Shown here in pieces: positions 1-11,084 of a stretch of 64,000 nucleotides of DNA; position 1 is the stretch's first letter; every line of letters starts with the position of its first letter. This DNA is from Lumnitzera littorea (lineage: Eukaryota > Streptophyta > Magnoliopsida > Myrtales > Combretaceae): the NCBI GenBank assembly GCA_024138015.1, contig JAMXBB010000008.1, forward strand, positions 40,032,010 to 40,096,009. Reading direction: 5' to 3'. The position numbers and the translations under genes were made by a program. The notes beneath the pieces are model-generated. The model worked only from the letters and a program-made list of their open reading frames with translations, ran no database searches and had not been told where the DNA came from.

Positions 1-311
1 AAATAAAACAGAGTGGCCTCCGAAGTCTAATGGAAACGATTAATGAACAATTATGAATCCTCTAGCCCAGTAGCTGGTTTTCCGGGCGCCATCGATTTTC
101 AGATGTACTACGACTTTTTCTTTTTTATTATTCAATTAGGAGTGAGCCATTTGCTTTAAAATTGAGTTATAAAACTTTGTCACAATCAATATTTGATTCG
201 TTGCCAAAATTTAGATATGTGCAAATTCGGTGAGTTGGTTTATTTAACGAAACAGAAATAGCTTGTTAGCATCGACTTCTCTAGCTTATTTAATACATTT
301 TTTATGGGTTA
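1..311. other. Unassigned left edge
   Basis: The first ~120 bases are less AT-rich than what follows and hold a 39-codon open frame (43-159, +). It has no recognisable family signature and could be the edge of an exon that continues outside the window. The rest is AT-rich with no supported gene. Confidence 0.3.
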
Positions 312-880
312 GTCCATTTAATTTATATAGAGGGTTAAATTTAATATTGGGCTTCAAGCTTATTAATTAAATGAATTTGACTTATTAGGCTAAGGTAATA
401 AGACCTAATGAGCTACGCTCATAAATTACTGGAATGATCAACAAAGTTTTGGTATAATAGGCTTAGAGTAGGGTCCGTTGGATCAGTCTATCCAATCTAA
501 CATTTCTTGATTTAGCTTATACTAAAATAATAAATAAAGCTTTTATCTGGACCTAAACTCATGAAAATAGCTAATTTAATATCCATTAATAAAGGCTTTT
601 AATCTTAATCATTGATCATCATTATGATTTGACGAATGTAATTAACTACCATTTTTTATAAATACCCTATTAACATCTTCATTTGGACAAAAGAAAAATT
701 ATCATTAACGCCGTTATTTTATTAGAATCTTATCTCAAAGATCAAACACTTAAATATCTTAAGAACTTTACCTTGTTCTTCATTAATCATAGAGTTTGAT
801 ACCAACCCACTGAACGTGTTAGAGCTTCATTAAGATTACATACTCCTCATAAAATCTCATTAAGATCCTCCCTACATATT
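312..880 (+). repeat. Dispersed repeat, copy A (partial)
   Basis: This stretch aligns by eye, same strand, with about 24410-24990. Shared blocks include 'taatattgggctt', 'cataaattact' and the end 'cctccctacat'. It also matches the reverse complement of the adjacent segment (890 to ~1550), so the two face each other and form a ~1.2-kb imperfect palindrome centred near 885. No coding potential is visible. It may be a fragment of the repeat family represented by copies B and C. Confidence 0.6.
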
Positions 881-889
881 CAAAAAATG

Positions 890-1922
890 TAAGAGTATGA
901 GTACGGATATAAGGGTCATGTGTGTGCCGTATGAGAAGTTGCATTACACGTGATTAAGAAAATGACTTGAGTAACTCGCATGAGACGATCAAGAGACAAG
1001 TGTAGGGAGAAGAAGGAATAGGTAATCTTGATGAGGCTCTAATAAGTATGGTGATAAGTGGAGGAGTATGTTGGCATCAAACTCTAAGATTAATAAAGAA
1101 TAAGGCAAAGTTTTTAAGGTGTTTAAGTGTTTGATTTTTGAGATAAAGTTTTAGTAAAATAACGGTGTTAATGAAGGTTTTTCTCTTGTCTAATTAAGGA
1201 TGTGAATGAGGTATTTATAAGAAATGGTAGTTGATTCCTTCCATCGGATCATGATGATGATTGATGGTTAAGATTGAAGCCATTTTATTAATGAATCTCA
1301 AGTGGGTTATTTTTGTGAGTTCAAGCCTAAATAAATACTTTATTTATTGTTTTAGTGCGAGCCAAACCAAAAAAGATTGGATTGGACAGACCAATTTGAT
1401 GAGCCTTACTCCAAGCCTACCATGTGAAAACTCTATTGATTATCCCAAATATTTGGACTCAACTCTTTGGGCCCTATAACCTTAGGCCAAAGGGTTAAAC
1501 GCAATTAATTAATGGGCTTAAAGCTCAAATTCGAATTTAGTCCTTTATATTTTACTCCTTGACCAAAATCCTTTAGACAAGAACGAAGGGGTTTGGGCAT
1601 CGAATTAGTCTTTCAGATGACTTACGTGTTTGTGCTATTGAACAGTTGCATCGCTGCCAAATTCATTTGAGAGTTGTTTATGTATGCGAGTTTGTAGCAC
1701 CTCTTAATCGTGTTTCATACCTTAGCTGGATTGAGTTGCACATTATCCTTAAGACAACACTTTGAAATAAGTCTTCTTTCAATTTTATCTTCTGTTGAGT
1801 TGAATTTATAAGTTGAGTTCATATTGGCGATCTCATTAGGTCGATTCCATGTATCAATATTGTCTTAATCTTCTTCAAATAAAGGAAAATTCTTCTTGTA
1901 GAGTTTTTCATATGTATATAGT
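890..1922 (-). repeat. Dispersed ~1-kb repeat, copy B
   Basis: The reverse complement of this segment aligns over its whole length with 23996-25037. Shared blocks include 'gtgcaactcaat', 'taagaggtgct', 'aacaactctcaaat' and 'gcaacttctcat'. The similarity runs through inner sequences (near 1850-1920 versus 23996-24070) that copy A lacks. Copies B and C are inverted and lie near the edges of the 22-kb block between them. They may be terminal inverted repeats of one large element, or two independent insertions of one family. No gene was recognised. Confidence 0.65.
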
Positions 1923-4900
1923 TATTGAATACCTCAAATCATGGTTACATGACCCAAATTGCAATTGGGTGAAAATTTTTCAAGAACTCAATTTTGAAAG
2001 TGAATTTTTCATGGAGGTTTGTAGTAGGAGTGGAAAGTGAGCGGTTGATAGGCTCGAGCTTAAAGCTACACCACCAACCTTATTGGTGGGTGCGGGTGGC
2101 AAAGGTCTCCACGGTACGAACCAATTTCATTTTTATTTACTCATCTTCTTTTAAATGATTCTGACATCATTTGCCACAACAGTCATGCAACATTATAGGC
2201 TCACTTCAAACACTTGGCTACGATAAGAAGCCCACAACTCATTGAAAAAAAATAGTACTCAAAATGGTAGTAAAGCTTAGGTTTATGAATCACCTATATC
2301 CTTATGGAATGCACAATTCAAGAGCCCACATTTAATAGCCCATGTTTGAAATCTTCTCAAATGTCCAATGCTAAACTCACCCATGTACCTAACACCACAA
2401 TTGAATGACCTGAGGGTTTACAAAATATGTTAGCAGCCGCCATATTCAAGCCACTAGATATCCTAGCTGCTACTTGGGCATGTTGAACTTCAACTAGAAA
2501 AATGCGATGGTTACTCTTACACTATTGTAGTATGGGTACTTTTGTGTAACTTAGTTGTTCATTGGAGTGGCTCAAATTTATTGCGTATAGCTTGGATTGG
2601 TCTCAGCTCGTGCTTCGATTGGTTTAGTTAGGTACAGTGATGATAGCAGCTCAAATTTGACATGTGTTACTTAGGGCATGTTGCTACTATTGTTGAGCTT
2701 GAATGTTATGACATGCTTGAGTCATTGGGCTCAATTGTTGCTCAGATTAGGAGCTCAATTTGTCTAAAGAGATAGAGATGCCCGGATTACTATTATAGAG
2801 AAGCTCGAAATACTAATAGTACAGAGAATGCTCAGTTTTCAAATCTCAGCTTAGCTGCTTGGTCATGAGTTGTTCTGTCTAGCTAAGGAGAAACTACTTC
2901 ATGATGTGGTAGGTTTTAAGGAAGAGATAAATGGGATGCCTGCTGATGTTATGTTCAATGGGGATACGAGCATGCTAATTGGGTATTCCTACTTGCTTGC
3001 TACATATTTGCTCATGAGGAGATTAGTTTAAGTTTATGAAGTTACAAACTAGCTATTCTTTTTGAGTTACTTATGTCTAGTTCTGCTTGGTTAAAGCTTA
3101 TTGTTGGGAAAAGATTTGCTTGGTCTTGGTTTATGCTACATTAAGTATAGCGGAGGTTAGTTTGACATGTAGCACTATGTGTTGGGGTTCAACTTTTTTT
3201 TTTTTTTTGTTGCAATATAGGCACTTGAGTTAGCTTTGCACTATTTAATATCGCTTAGATAGAGTGAAATGCTTCAACATAATGGGTTGGATTCACGAAC
3301 TTGAAGCATGGGTGATGACGTTAGGAGCTCTTGAAGAATTGTGAGGACTAAACTTTATCTTGTTATAATTGGAACATAACACAAATGCTAGACCGATAAT
3401 TCATGTAAGGAGTTAATCTCCAATTAATTAGCCAAAGCCTCCTATTAATCCAAAGCTGATATCCAATCCAAAGTTAAAGTGGCGACATAGTTACCAAGAC
3501 CTTAAAAGAAATTTCAATGGCCTCAATTAACGCCCTCTCTCTATTTTACTCCTAAGGACAAACCAATTCTAAATTCTCCATCTTCATTTCCTCCTTCACC
3601 ATACATAATTAACCACAAGCATTGTGGTCCTCGACTTTTGAAGAGCTTTTCATAGATTATTAATAAATTAGATTATTGCTAAATTGGTGGTCATACATAT
3701 TGTCTCTACATTCTTACAAGTAGAAAAATTTCAAGTGGCAAATGTTAAATATGAGGTCTTACGGCAATGCTAAGGGATTAGAGATTAAAAGAACGAGTGA
3801 TTCAATATATTCCTTCCCATCTCTTAATTACATATGCCACACAAATAAAACAGAAGATTCAAGATCATCATCAACTATGTGATTTGTTGGGGAAGATTTT
3901 GATGATATATATTTTTTTTTATCTAAATTTCCATCGCTCCTCCTTGATTTGTGTTCTTTCATTTTTTCCCTCACCATACAACAAGAGGTATTAACATTAG
4001 TGATATCAATAGAGAAGTGATGCTAGACCAAGTAGCAGAGTTCCTTTTCTTTTTGCTTTTGCTTTCTGACCCTAAAGTTTTCACATAGCTGTTTCTCTTC
4101 ACTTGTTTCAATCTTAAAAGTTTATCCGTAATTCAATGGGAATTCTAAGTCGGTCCTGCCATGGGAATCTTAGTTGGTGATGAACTGTGGGTTGCTCATT
4201 ACATTTTATAGGTAATTCTATTTCTCCTATAGTAAAATATACTTATGCTTTATTAATATCATACTTAAGGAAAACTGGTTCCTTGTTGGTATTGATAGAA
4301 GATAACTAAGATTACTAGAGGAGTTGTTTCCTTCAATCTTAAGCCTAATAAAGTCAGTCTGCTATCCTCTATAATCTTCCTAAAGCCAAGTCATGAAATT
4401 CTTAGTTTACATCCCTTAATATTTTGGGCTTGCAAAGGAGTCAATAATTGTTGAGGATAATAGCAATCTTACCCTTGCATGTATAATTTGGAAATGCCCT
4501 AAATTATCCTCTATGCTGCCTTTAAAATATTGAACACATGTTATGCTCTATAGACGTATTAATAATAATCTCCACCGATGCTTCAATACTTTATTTGATT
4601 TCTCTTCCACCCTATTACATATGGTACATAAAAGGTAAATGCAATTTGATCATTCCAAAATTTGAATGTGCAATTCACCTTGTCGATAATAATCTTTTAC
4701 ACTAAATTGTCTTGCTTCATTATATTTTATAGGTAAGATAATGTTTTCAAGTCAACTTTCGTCTCCTTTTATCATGTTGTTTTTTAACTTCCATTCCCTA
4801 ACCCTTCACTATTCTTTAGACCTTGAGTGCAACAAAAAACATTGATGATGTAGCTAGTAAAATCTAGTTCATGTTAAGCAAAAGTCCTGTGAACCCTATT

Positions 4901-4975
4901 CTTGAGTTACCCCATTCCTCATAGCACATTTTTTATTTTTTATTTTTTTCCTGCTTATCACAGTAATAGAGATCT
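1923..4975. other. Intergenic, nothing recognised
   Basis: Three kilobases between repeat B and the gypsy element. Open frames are short and interrupted in all six frames and I recognise no protein family. A run of T lies near 3197-3210. The sequence is probably old, eroded transposon DNA, but I cannot assign it. Confidence 0.4.
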
Positions 4976-5863
4976 TGATAGGAATCAGGCTACTGGGCCT
5001 TTAACTCGTAGCCGAGCTTGAGAGCTAATGGGAATGGTAAGACAAATTGTCCTGCTTCAGCCGACTCCTACCGAAGCTGAGTATCTCTTTGCTAATCAAC
5101 TCTGTATGCTAAGCCGTATGATTATCCACTTCTCAAAGGTTTTATGCCAAATTGTAGAATGTCGAGACAATAGCCAAACCATGCATGCTTACTCACTCAT
5201 GTCCAAGGCAACCAATTACTAGGCATCATCTTTACCAACAAATCAAGAGAGAAACCCTGGACCAATCATCAGTCACCCCTACTCGAAGAAGTAATCTGAT
5301 CGTACTCTTTTGTCTACATCCTCTAATGGCATCACTAATACATCTTTGCCACATGCATAGGACCATGTGTAGAATCTGTTACATTAATTATTGTTTTTTA
5401 TTAATATTCATTTTTACCCTTTGTATTCTTTATACATTATTTCTTTAAGAAATACCCTTTTTATCTTTTCCCCTTTTTAGGTAAGTTGCTCTAATTTATT
5501 AGGTATAAATACCCTTATACTTATAGTTGGAATGATCAACTTAACATTAATACGCTGAGCATTTACCTTAAGTGAACATTGCTTTTTATACTCTCACTTT
5601 ACTCTTATCCTAACCCTTAAGTTAGGTTAGGTGGTGAGTAACCTTATTATACTAACTTGTACGTCATATCAAGCGATGTTGTGAGTCCTTGAAAGTTTCT
5701 TTGGTATGTCATATCCATTAGAGTTATTTGTGGGTTTTGCTTACTCTTTCATTCATCTTTCATCCCTTTTTGCGTATTTCACCATCACCCTTTTCAGCCT
5801 TTTGGCAAGCTTGGACCCATCTCTATGACTGGCCTTATCTGTCCTTAGCCACAGTACACATCA
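4976..5863 (+). repeat. 5' LTR of the gypsy element
   Basis: 888 bp starting TG and ending CA. It aligns along its length with 13661-15069 once the 518-bp insertion there is removed (891 bp). Shared blocks include 'aggcctttaac'-like starts, 'actcactcatgt', 'gtgttttactctcac'-like tracts and 'ttttcaccatc'-like ends. The two LTRs now differ at many positions, which implies an old insertion. Confidence 0.85.
5504..5511 (+). promoter_or_regulatory. LTR TATA box (TATAAATA)
   Basis: A perfect TATAAATA lies ~530 bp into the 5' LTR, where the U3 promoter of such elements sits. The corresponding site in the 3' LTR (near 14187) has decayed to CATAAATT. Activity is unlikely in an element this degraded. 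Confidence 0.5.
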
Positions 5864-5866
5864 ACT

Positions 5867-5880
5867 TGGTATAAAAGAGG
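5867..5880 (+). other. Primer binding site, tRNA-iMet type
   Basis: TGGTATAAAAGAGG begins three bases after the 5' LTR end. It resembles the common plant primer site TGGTATCAGAGC, complementary to the 3' end of initiator tRNA-Met, with some substitutions. Its position fixes the LTR boundary. Confidence 0.7.
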
Positions 5881-6063
5881 AGGTTTCATTTGAGTTGTAG
5901 TAGTTTCGAATTTCTATCTATACTTTATTTTACGTGTGTGAAATAGAGTAAGTTATTGTATTCGTTTAACTATTATGTTTGCTGGTTGTTAAGTTCCTGG
6001 TTTGTGGAAGTGTTTGCTGAAACACTTAATTGAAGAGTTTGAGAATTGAACCTATCAAAGAAA

Positions 6064-7180
6064 TGACAAACCCAAGTGTTAGCATTGGTGTTGGAGATGA
6101 CAACAGTGGTGTTATCCACCACGGCCAACAATCTTAAGGTACTTTAAGAAGTATGGACAAGAGACTTGATGAGGTGGCTAACCTCTTAGTGGATTTAACT
6201 TGAGTTATTCATACATTGGCTTATCAACCTACTGAAGTTGTACATAACACTACGTAAGTTGCCTAATCCGTGAGAGGTTAGAACCCAACTTGACAAGTTC
6301 GAGGTAAAGGAGTAAGTGGACGAGTGAGGAGAAGGATTGATTTAGGAGATTTAAGAGAAGAGGACGAGGAAGAGTATTATGAAGAAGAAGAGCGAGATCG
6401 AACACCTAGAGCATCTGACCATATGAAATTTCGGATTCTGAGCTTCAATGGGTTTAGAAGTGCAGATGAATGCTTGGATTGGGAGAAGAAGGTGGAATGT
6501 GTTTTTGACTACTACCGGTATGAGGATTATAAGAAAGTGAGAATTGTTGCTATCGAGTTCTCTAGCTATGTTACTATGTAATGGAAGAATTTCTAAGCCA
6601 TGAGGAGATAAGAAGGATATAAAGAGATAAATACTTGGCCTGATATGAAGAGAATACTCAAAAACATATTTGTGTCAGATACTTATCTGCAAGATACTTT
6701 TACTCGGCTTCAGAAGCTGAGATAAGGAGGCTAAATTGTTGACGAGTATGTCTAGGAACTCTAGATGCTCATGATCCACTGTGAAGTGGAGGAACCATGG
6801 GCATGAACAGTCTCTAAGTTCCTTACTAGCTTAAAGAGTGATATATGAGACATTGTAGACCTCTAATAATTTACCACTATAGATGAAGCCATACAGATTG
6901 CCCAACGAGTGGAAAGGTAGAGAAAAGGATGAATGATGACTTGATCGTGGACTAGTTAACCTGTTCAGTCAAGCCCACCTATTTAGGGAAGTTATCGAGG
7001 TTAGCTGAGTACCGATTTGATTAGACGAGGAGATATTAGAACTGAATAGAAGGTGATATTTCAACCCAAACTTATGAGAAAAGGTAAAGGTCTAGTAAGA
7101 AGACGAGCCAAATCAAGTGCTTCAAGTGCCACAAGTGTCAAGGGTTCAAACATATGGTTGCTCAGTACCCAAACTAAAGG
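6064..7180 (+). pseudogene. Ty3/gypsy gag, broken
   Basis: A capsid-type reading can be followed from an ATG at 6064 through several in-frame stops. The best open part is 6324-6581, with an acidic Asp/Glu stretch followed by a gag-like segment (FNGFRSADECLDWEKKVE). Gag-like wording continues with shifts to ~6930 (QDTFTRLQKL, VDEYV, AIQIAQRVER). A zinc-knuckle remnant lies at about 7110-7175 (CFKCHKCQGFKHMVAQYPN); its last Cys has become Tyr. In intact elements Gag forms the particle and the knuckle binds the RNA. This copy cannot make a full protein. Confidence 0.75.
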
Positions 7181-7183
7181 ACT

Positions 7184-7980
7184 ATGATAATCAAGGGAGG
7201 CATCCTAAAGCTGAAAGTAGAAAGTATTGATGAGGAAACTAAGGAGGAGAACACTATCGAGAAAGAAGTTTTTCAAGAGAATGAATTGATTAAGGATGAC
7301 ATATTTTCCAAGGACTTAGATCAGTTGGTCCTAATTTTCCAATGTGCAATGAACTTGGAACCCTCATACGAAGAAGAGCAGAGAGAGAACTTGTTTCATA
7401 ATACCTGTAAGGTGAATGATCAAGTAAACAAGGTAATTATGGATAGTAGAAGTTGCACCACTGTAGCATCAGCTGATTTAGTCACAAAATTGAAATTGCC
7501 AACTATTGCACATCGAGACCGTACAAGTTGCATTGCTTGAGTGAAAAGAGAACACTACATGTCACTCGGTAAGTACTACTACCAATCACTAATGGAAATT
7601 ACTCTGACTAGATTCTCTATGACATACTGTCCATGTGTGCTTCCCATGTGTTGCTAGGAAGATCGTGGCTATTTGATAGAAGAGTTATCTATAATGGATA
7701 CAAGAACACGTATGTGTTCGAGAAAGATAGCCGGAAGATTACAATGAACCTAATGTCATCGAGTGAAGTTAACAAACTGTAGGCCAAACTTGCTTACGGA
7801 TCGAAAAAGACTCTAGTGATGACTAAAGCCAAGCTTTAAAAGGCTATTCAAGCCCACATGCCAACCTTCTTGTTGGTTGGGCATTTACTAGAGTTGAAGG
7901 AGCGGGTTGAACTACCCTTGGAAGTAAAAGAATTACTAGATGAATATGTTGATCTTTTCCTAGAGTAATTGTTGGAAGGA
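7184..7980 (+). pseudogene. Ty3/gypsy protease and spacer, broken
   Basis: The open stretch 7184-7540 contains a retroviral-type aspartic protease remnant. The conserved active-site Asp-Ser-Gly appears as Asp-Ser-Arg (MDSRSCTTVASADLVTKL). The frame then breaks. After 7850 the linker that normally precedes reverse transcriptase is readable (HLLELKERVELPLEVKELLD, then EYVDLF), ending at the insertion junction at 7981. The loss of the catalytic Gly and the stops make it non-functional. Confidence 0.7.
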
Positions 7981-7981
7981 T

Positions 7982-10900
7982 TGTTACGCCCCGAAGCGGC
8001 AGAGTCGTAACAGCCCCGCCGTGTAAACCACCCTAAGATAGAAGTTGGCCTCACAACCGCTATCCTAGACCTGATCTACACAAGGCGTCCACAACTAACC
8101 CGCTTTGAAGTAGACAATTTGTAATTTAAATAAATCATTTATCTAAGAAAGTGAGGAAATATATATATGCTATAATTCAGCTATTGTAATTAAGGTTTAC
8201 AATATTTCTCCGTAATATATTTCCTAGTTGTTATATTATTCAAAATGAAAAGTAATTCTAGAATAAAAACTTAGACCTTAAAATATGTGTTTATTCTTCA
8301 ATGTTTTTCCTCACTCCCCAGGATCCAGCAGTTGCTAGCTTCGGAGTAATTGGTTGCCGCTTCTTAGCCAGCACCTGCACGATGTCTATAGGGATGTGAG
8401 CAACCACAGCTCAGTAAGTTAGGACGGAGGACTTAAAACTATACCATACACACAACAAGGTTTTCAATCATTTATTAGTTGCAATGCATGTGCAAGCAAA
8501 TGCCATCGCACGACGTTGTCCGGCCCGTCGTGAGATTATAGAAATTGCGCCCGCTCTAATCCGGGTTGAGGAGTTACCGTTAATGCAACAGCTCACGACC
8601 AAACCCAGGCTTGTGTAATGGAGACCTTGCTCCTCCTACGACTACCTTCGAACCACTGTCTTCATCCCCGCCGCGACCTCCTCTCCTGTCACTTAGTTCG
8701 ACTGAGGATGAAGAAGGGACCATTTTGCAATCCTGCGCTATCCCTTCCGAAGGGGTCGGTATTTGGCCGGAGAGTCCTAAATCCCCTAACGGGTTGCCAT
8801 GCATGTTCGATTATGATTACTGGTCGTATATTTGATTAAGTCCAATTTAGGGTGATCAATCATTACATACAATTCATACAATATGCGCCAAGGCAACAAA
8901 CAGAATCATGGCCTCACCCATAATCAAGCACATGCACGCATTCAACTATCTAACAAGCACAATCAAGCATAATTTTAAGCCTCCAAAATACAGCATCGTA
9001 TTAATCCCAACTTACCTCGACTCCTCGCTCGTTCACTCGAGGTCCGATTTGCTCAGGCCATCGCCGGTTATCCCTATAACACGAACGTGGTTTCAGCTTT
9101 TCATATAATTGTTATAGGTTCGTTTTATCCTATAATGCTTCTTGTTAGGTTTTGTTTAAGGTTTAATATGCCCAATTATCTAGGTATTAAGTCTTTTACA
9201 ATTATTCTAGGTTTGGGGTTAAGTTCAGGTTCGGTTTTCGCATCGATTTCTAAACCAGGTTTTTAGTTCGATTTTTAAGTAGCGTTTTATATTCCAACCC
9301 TAGAAATTAATTTCAACCCATAATGTGAAATTAATCACATTATTTCCCGATAACCTAAATACCATCATTACCCTTTGTTAGTGTTTATTTTACTCGGTAC
9401 ACTTAAATCCATATCAGTGTACCGAATTCACTCCTAATGTGACAAATTTTTACATTTTTCATATAATTCCATAAATTCAAGTTTCCTATCAGATTTATTG
9501 TGCATTTTTATTATTCTCAAAATATCAATTTTTATTATAATATTTTCTATTTATTATATTTTCAATAATTACACATTATGCATTATTGCATATTATGCAC
9601 ATAATGCATTTCTAATATTTCTATTACCCTAATTACCATCTCTAAACACCAATTATTATTTCAAAATGTCTAAATCCATCCTAAATCAGATTTTACTCCA
9701 AATTTCCCTAATTTACAAAATTAACTATTTTTTCCTATTACTCATTTATTACAAAATTAACCTAATAATTACATTTAACACCCTAAATGTTATAAGTATC
9801 ATACTCCATCAGATCTTAACACCCTAAAACATCTACTTATTCACTAAGTCAGAAATTAATAATTTAATTACTTAATTAATCCTAAATTACCCATTTTATG
9901 CCTCTTTTTAGAGCCTAAAAATTATCTCAAAATTTCGAAAATTAATTTTTGAAAAAGGGCTTCATAGTACTGTTCTATATCATCTAAGTAATCTACAGAA
10001 AAATTTTAGGCTTGAAAATACACTCCTAAGGTCATTTATTTCTAAACCGAAACATGCTCGGTTTTGCACAATTTCTTAGGGACCATATATTACGGGACAT
10101 AATTTCATCAAAATAACATTTTTCCTAAAAACTACATACAAAAATATCCTAGAATAACAAAATTCATAATTTTCTAATTATATTTACTATTTTTACAAAA
10201 TTTCACAAAAATCGGGCTGGAATTTGGACTCACCGGTTCGGGTGGCTCCGGCCACCGCGGGCCGCCGTGGCCTTGTCGGCCGGCCTGGGCGCTGCCACCA
10301 CCGTGTGGTGGTGGTGGCCGTCCACTTCCAGCTCCTCTTCTGGTGGGTGTTCCCTTTAGAAGCCCTAATTGCACAGATTTTTCTAATTTTTTTCCAAATC
10401 GAATTTTTCTCTCAATTTTCGACTCTCCCTAATTTTTTCTGATTCCCAACTGTCCAAATGAGTTCCTAGATTTTTCCTGCTATTTATAGGGTTTTATTTT
10501 AATTATTGTGCATTAATTTGATGGGATTTTGCCCCAATCCCTTGATTTTTGGCTTTTTGGTTGTCCAATTCTTATTGGATAATTTTTCTTTTTCTGATTT
10601 GAACCTGCCACGACCTAATCTTGCTTCAGTTATCCACTTCTGATTTTTTTCTGATTTTTCTATAATTATTTTTTATTTTTCTTTAATTATTTACTTAGTT
10701 TTCGGCCAATTTTAGTAATTACGCGTATTTTTATCTACACGTAAATACATGTAGGGTACACGTGAACATTCCTAAATATTATTTTGGTCATTCTAAAATT
10801 TTTAGTATACATATAATCTATCTCTAATAATTTATTGGTTATTATATTACACTTTTTGCCTTTTTGGTAATTAGCAGTTATTATGCTTAAAATTTGATAA

Positions 10901-11079
10901 TTTTATAGTCTCCTATTTTACTACTTATTTTCTTAAATTTAAGTTTACAGAGTCATTTTTACTAATATTCTTCTCAATAGTTTATAATTTGGGTTTGATC
11001 GGATCTTTTAACCGATCGCCCTAAACCTTAGGTTCTAAGTTCAATTCTACGGTTACTTGGCTGAACTTTGGGGCTTACA
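7982..11079 (-). mobile_element. Solo-LTR-like insertion, 3.1 kb, inside gypsy pol
   Basis: The 3,098-bp segment starts TGTTACGCCCC and ends GGGGCTTACA, so its ends are imperfect inverted repeats beginning TG and ending CA. AGGAT lies on both sides (7977-7981 and 11080-11084): a perfect 5-bp target duplication. Removing it rejoins the gypsy reading just before GLPPFKGIEHYIDL. No gag or pol is visible, and no internal LTR pair, primer site or polypurine tract, so a solo LTR is the simplest reading. On the minus strand it has a TATA box (10481-10488), ~590 bp of upstream sequence and ~2.5 kb downstream. It looks fresher and is richer in CG than its host element, fitting a later insertion. Confidence 0.78.
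10481..10488 (-). promoter_or_regulatory. TATA box of the 3.1-kb LTR
   Basis: TATAAATA on the minus strand, ~590 bp from the LTR's start at 11079. A pyrimidine- and then GC-rich leader follows downstream on the minus strand (about 10440-10225). This fits a retrotransposon U3 promoter reading toward 7982. Confidence 0.55.
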
Positions 11080-11084
11080 AGGAT

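Noticed and set aside
43..159. 39-codon open frame starting MNNYESSSPV near the window edge
   Set aside because: It has a plausible protein-like start but is short, has no family signature and no visible splice partner. The edge of the window prevents a judgement.
8580..8839. Overlapping open frames on both strands
   Set aside because: They lie inside the 3.1-kb LTR, overlap each other in several frames and have no family features; the less AT-rich composition explains them.
10174..10442. Pro/Gly-rich open frames on both strands
   Set aside because: By-products of the GC-rich LTR leader, with low-complexity composition.
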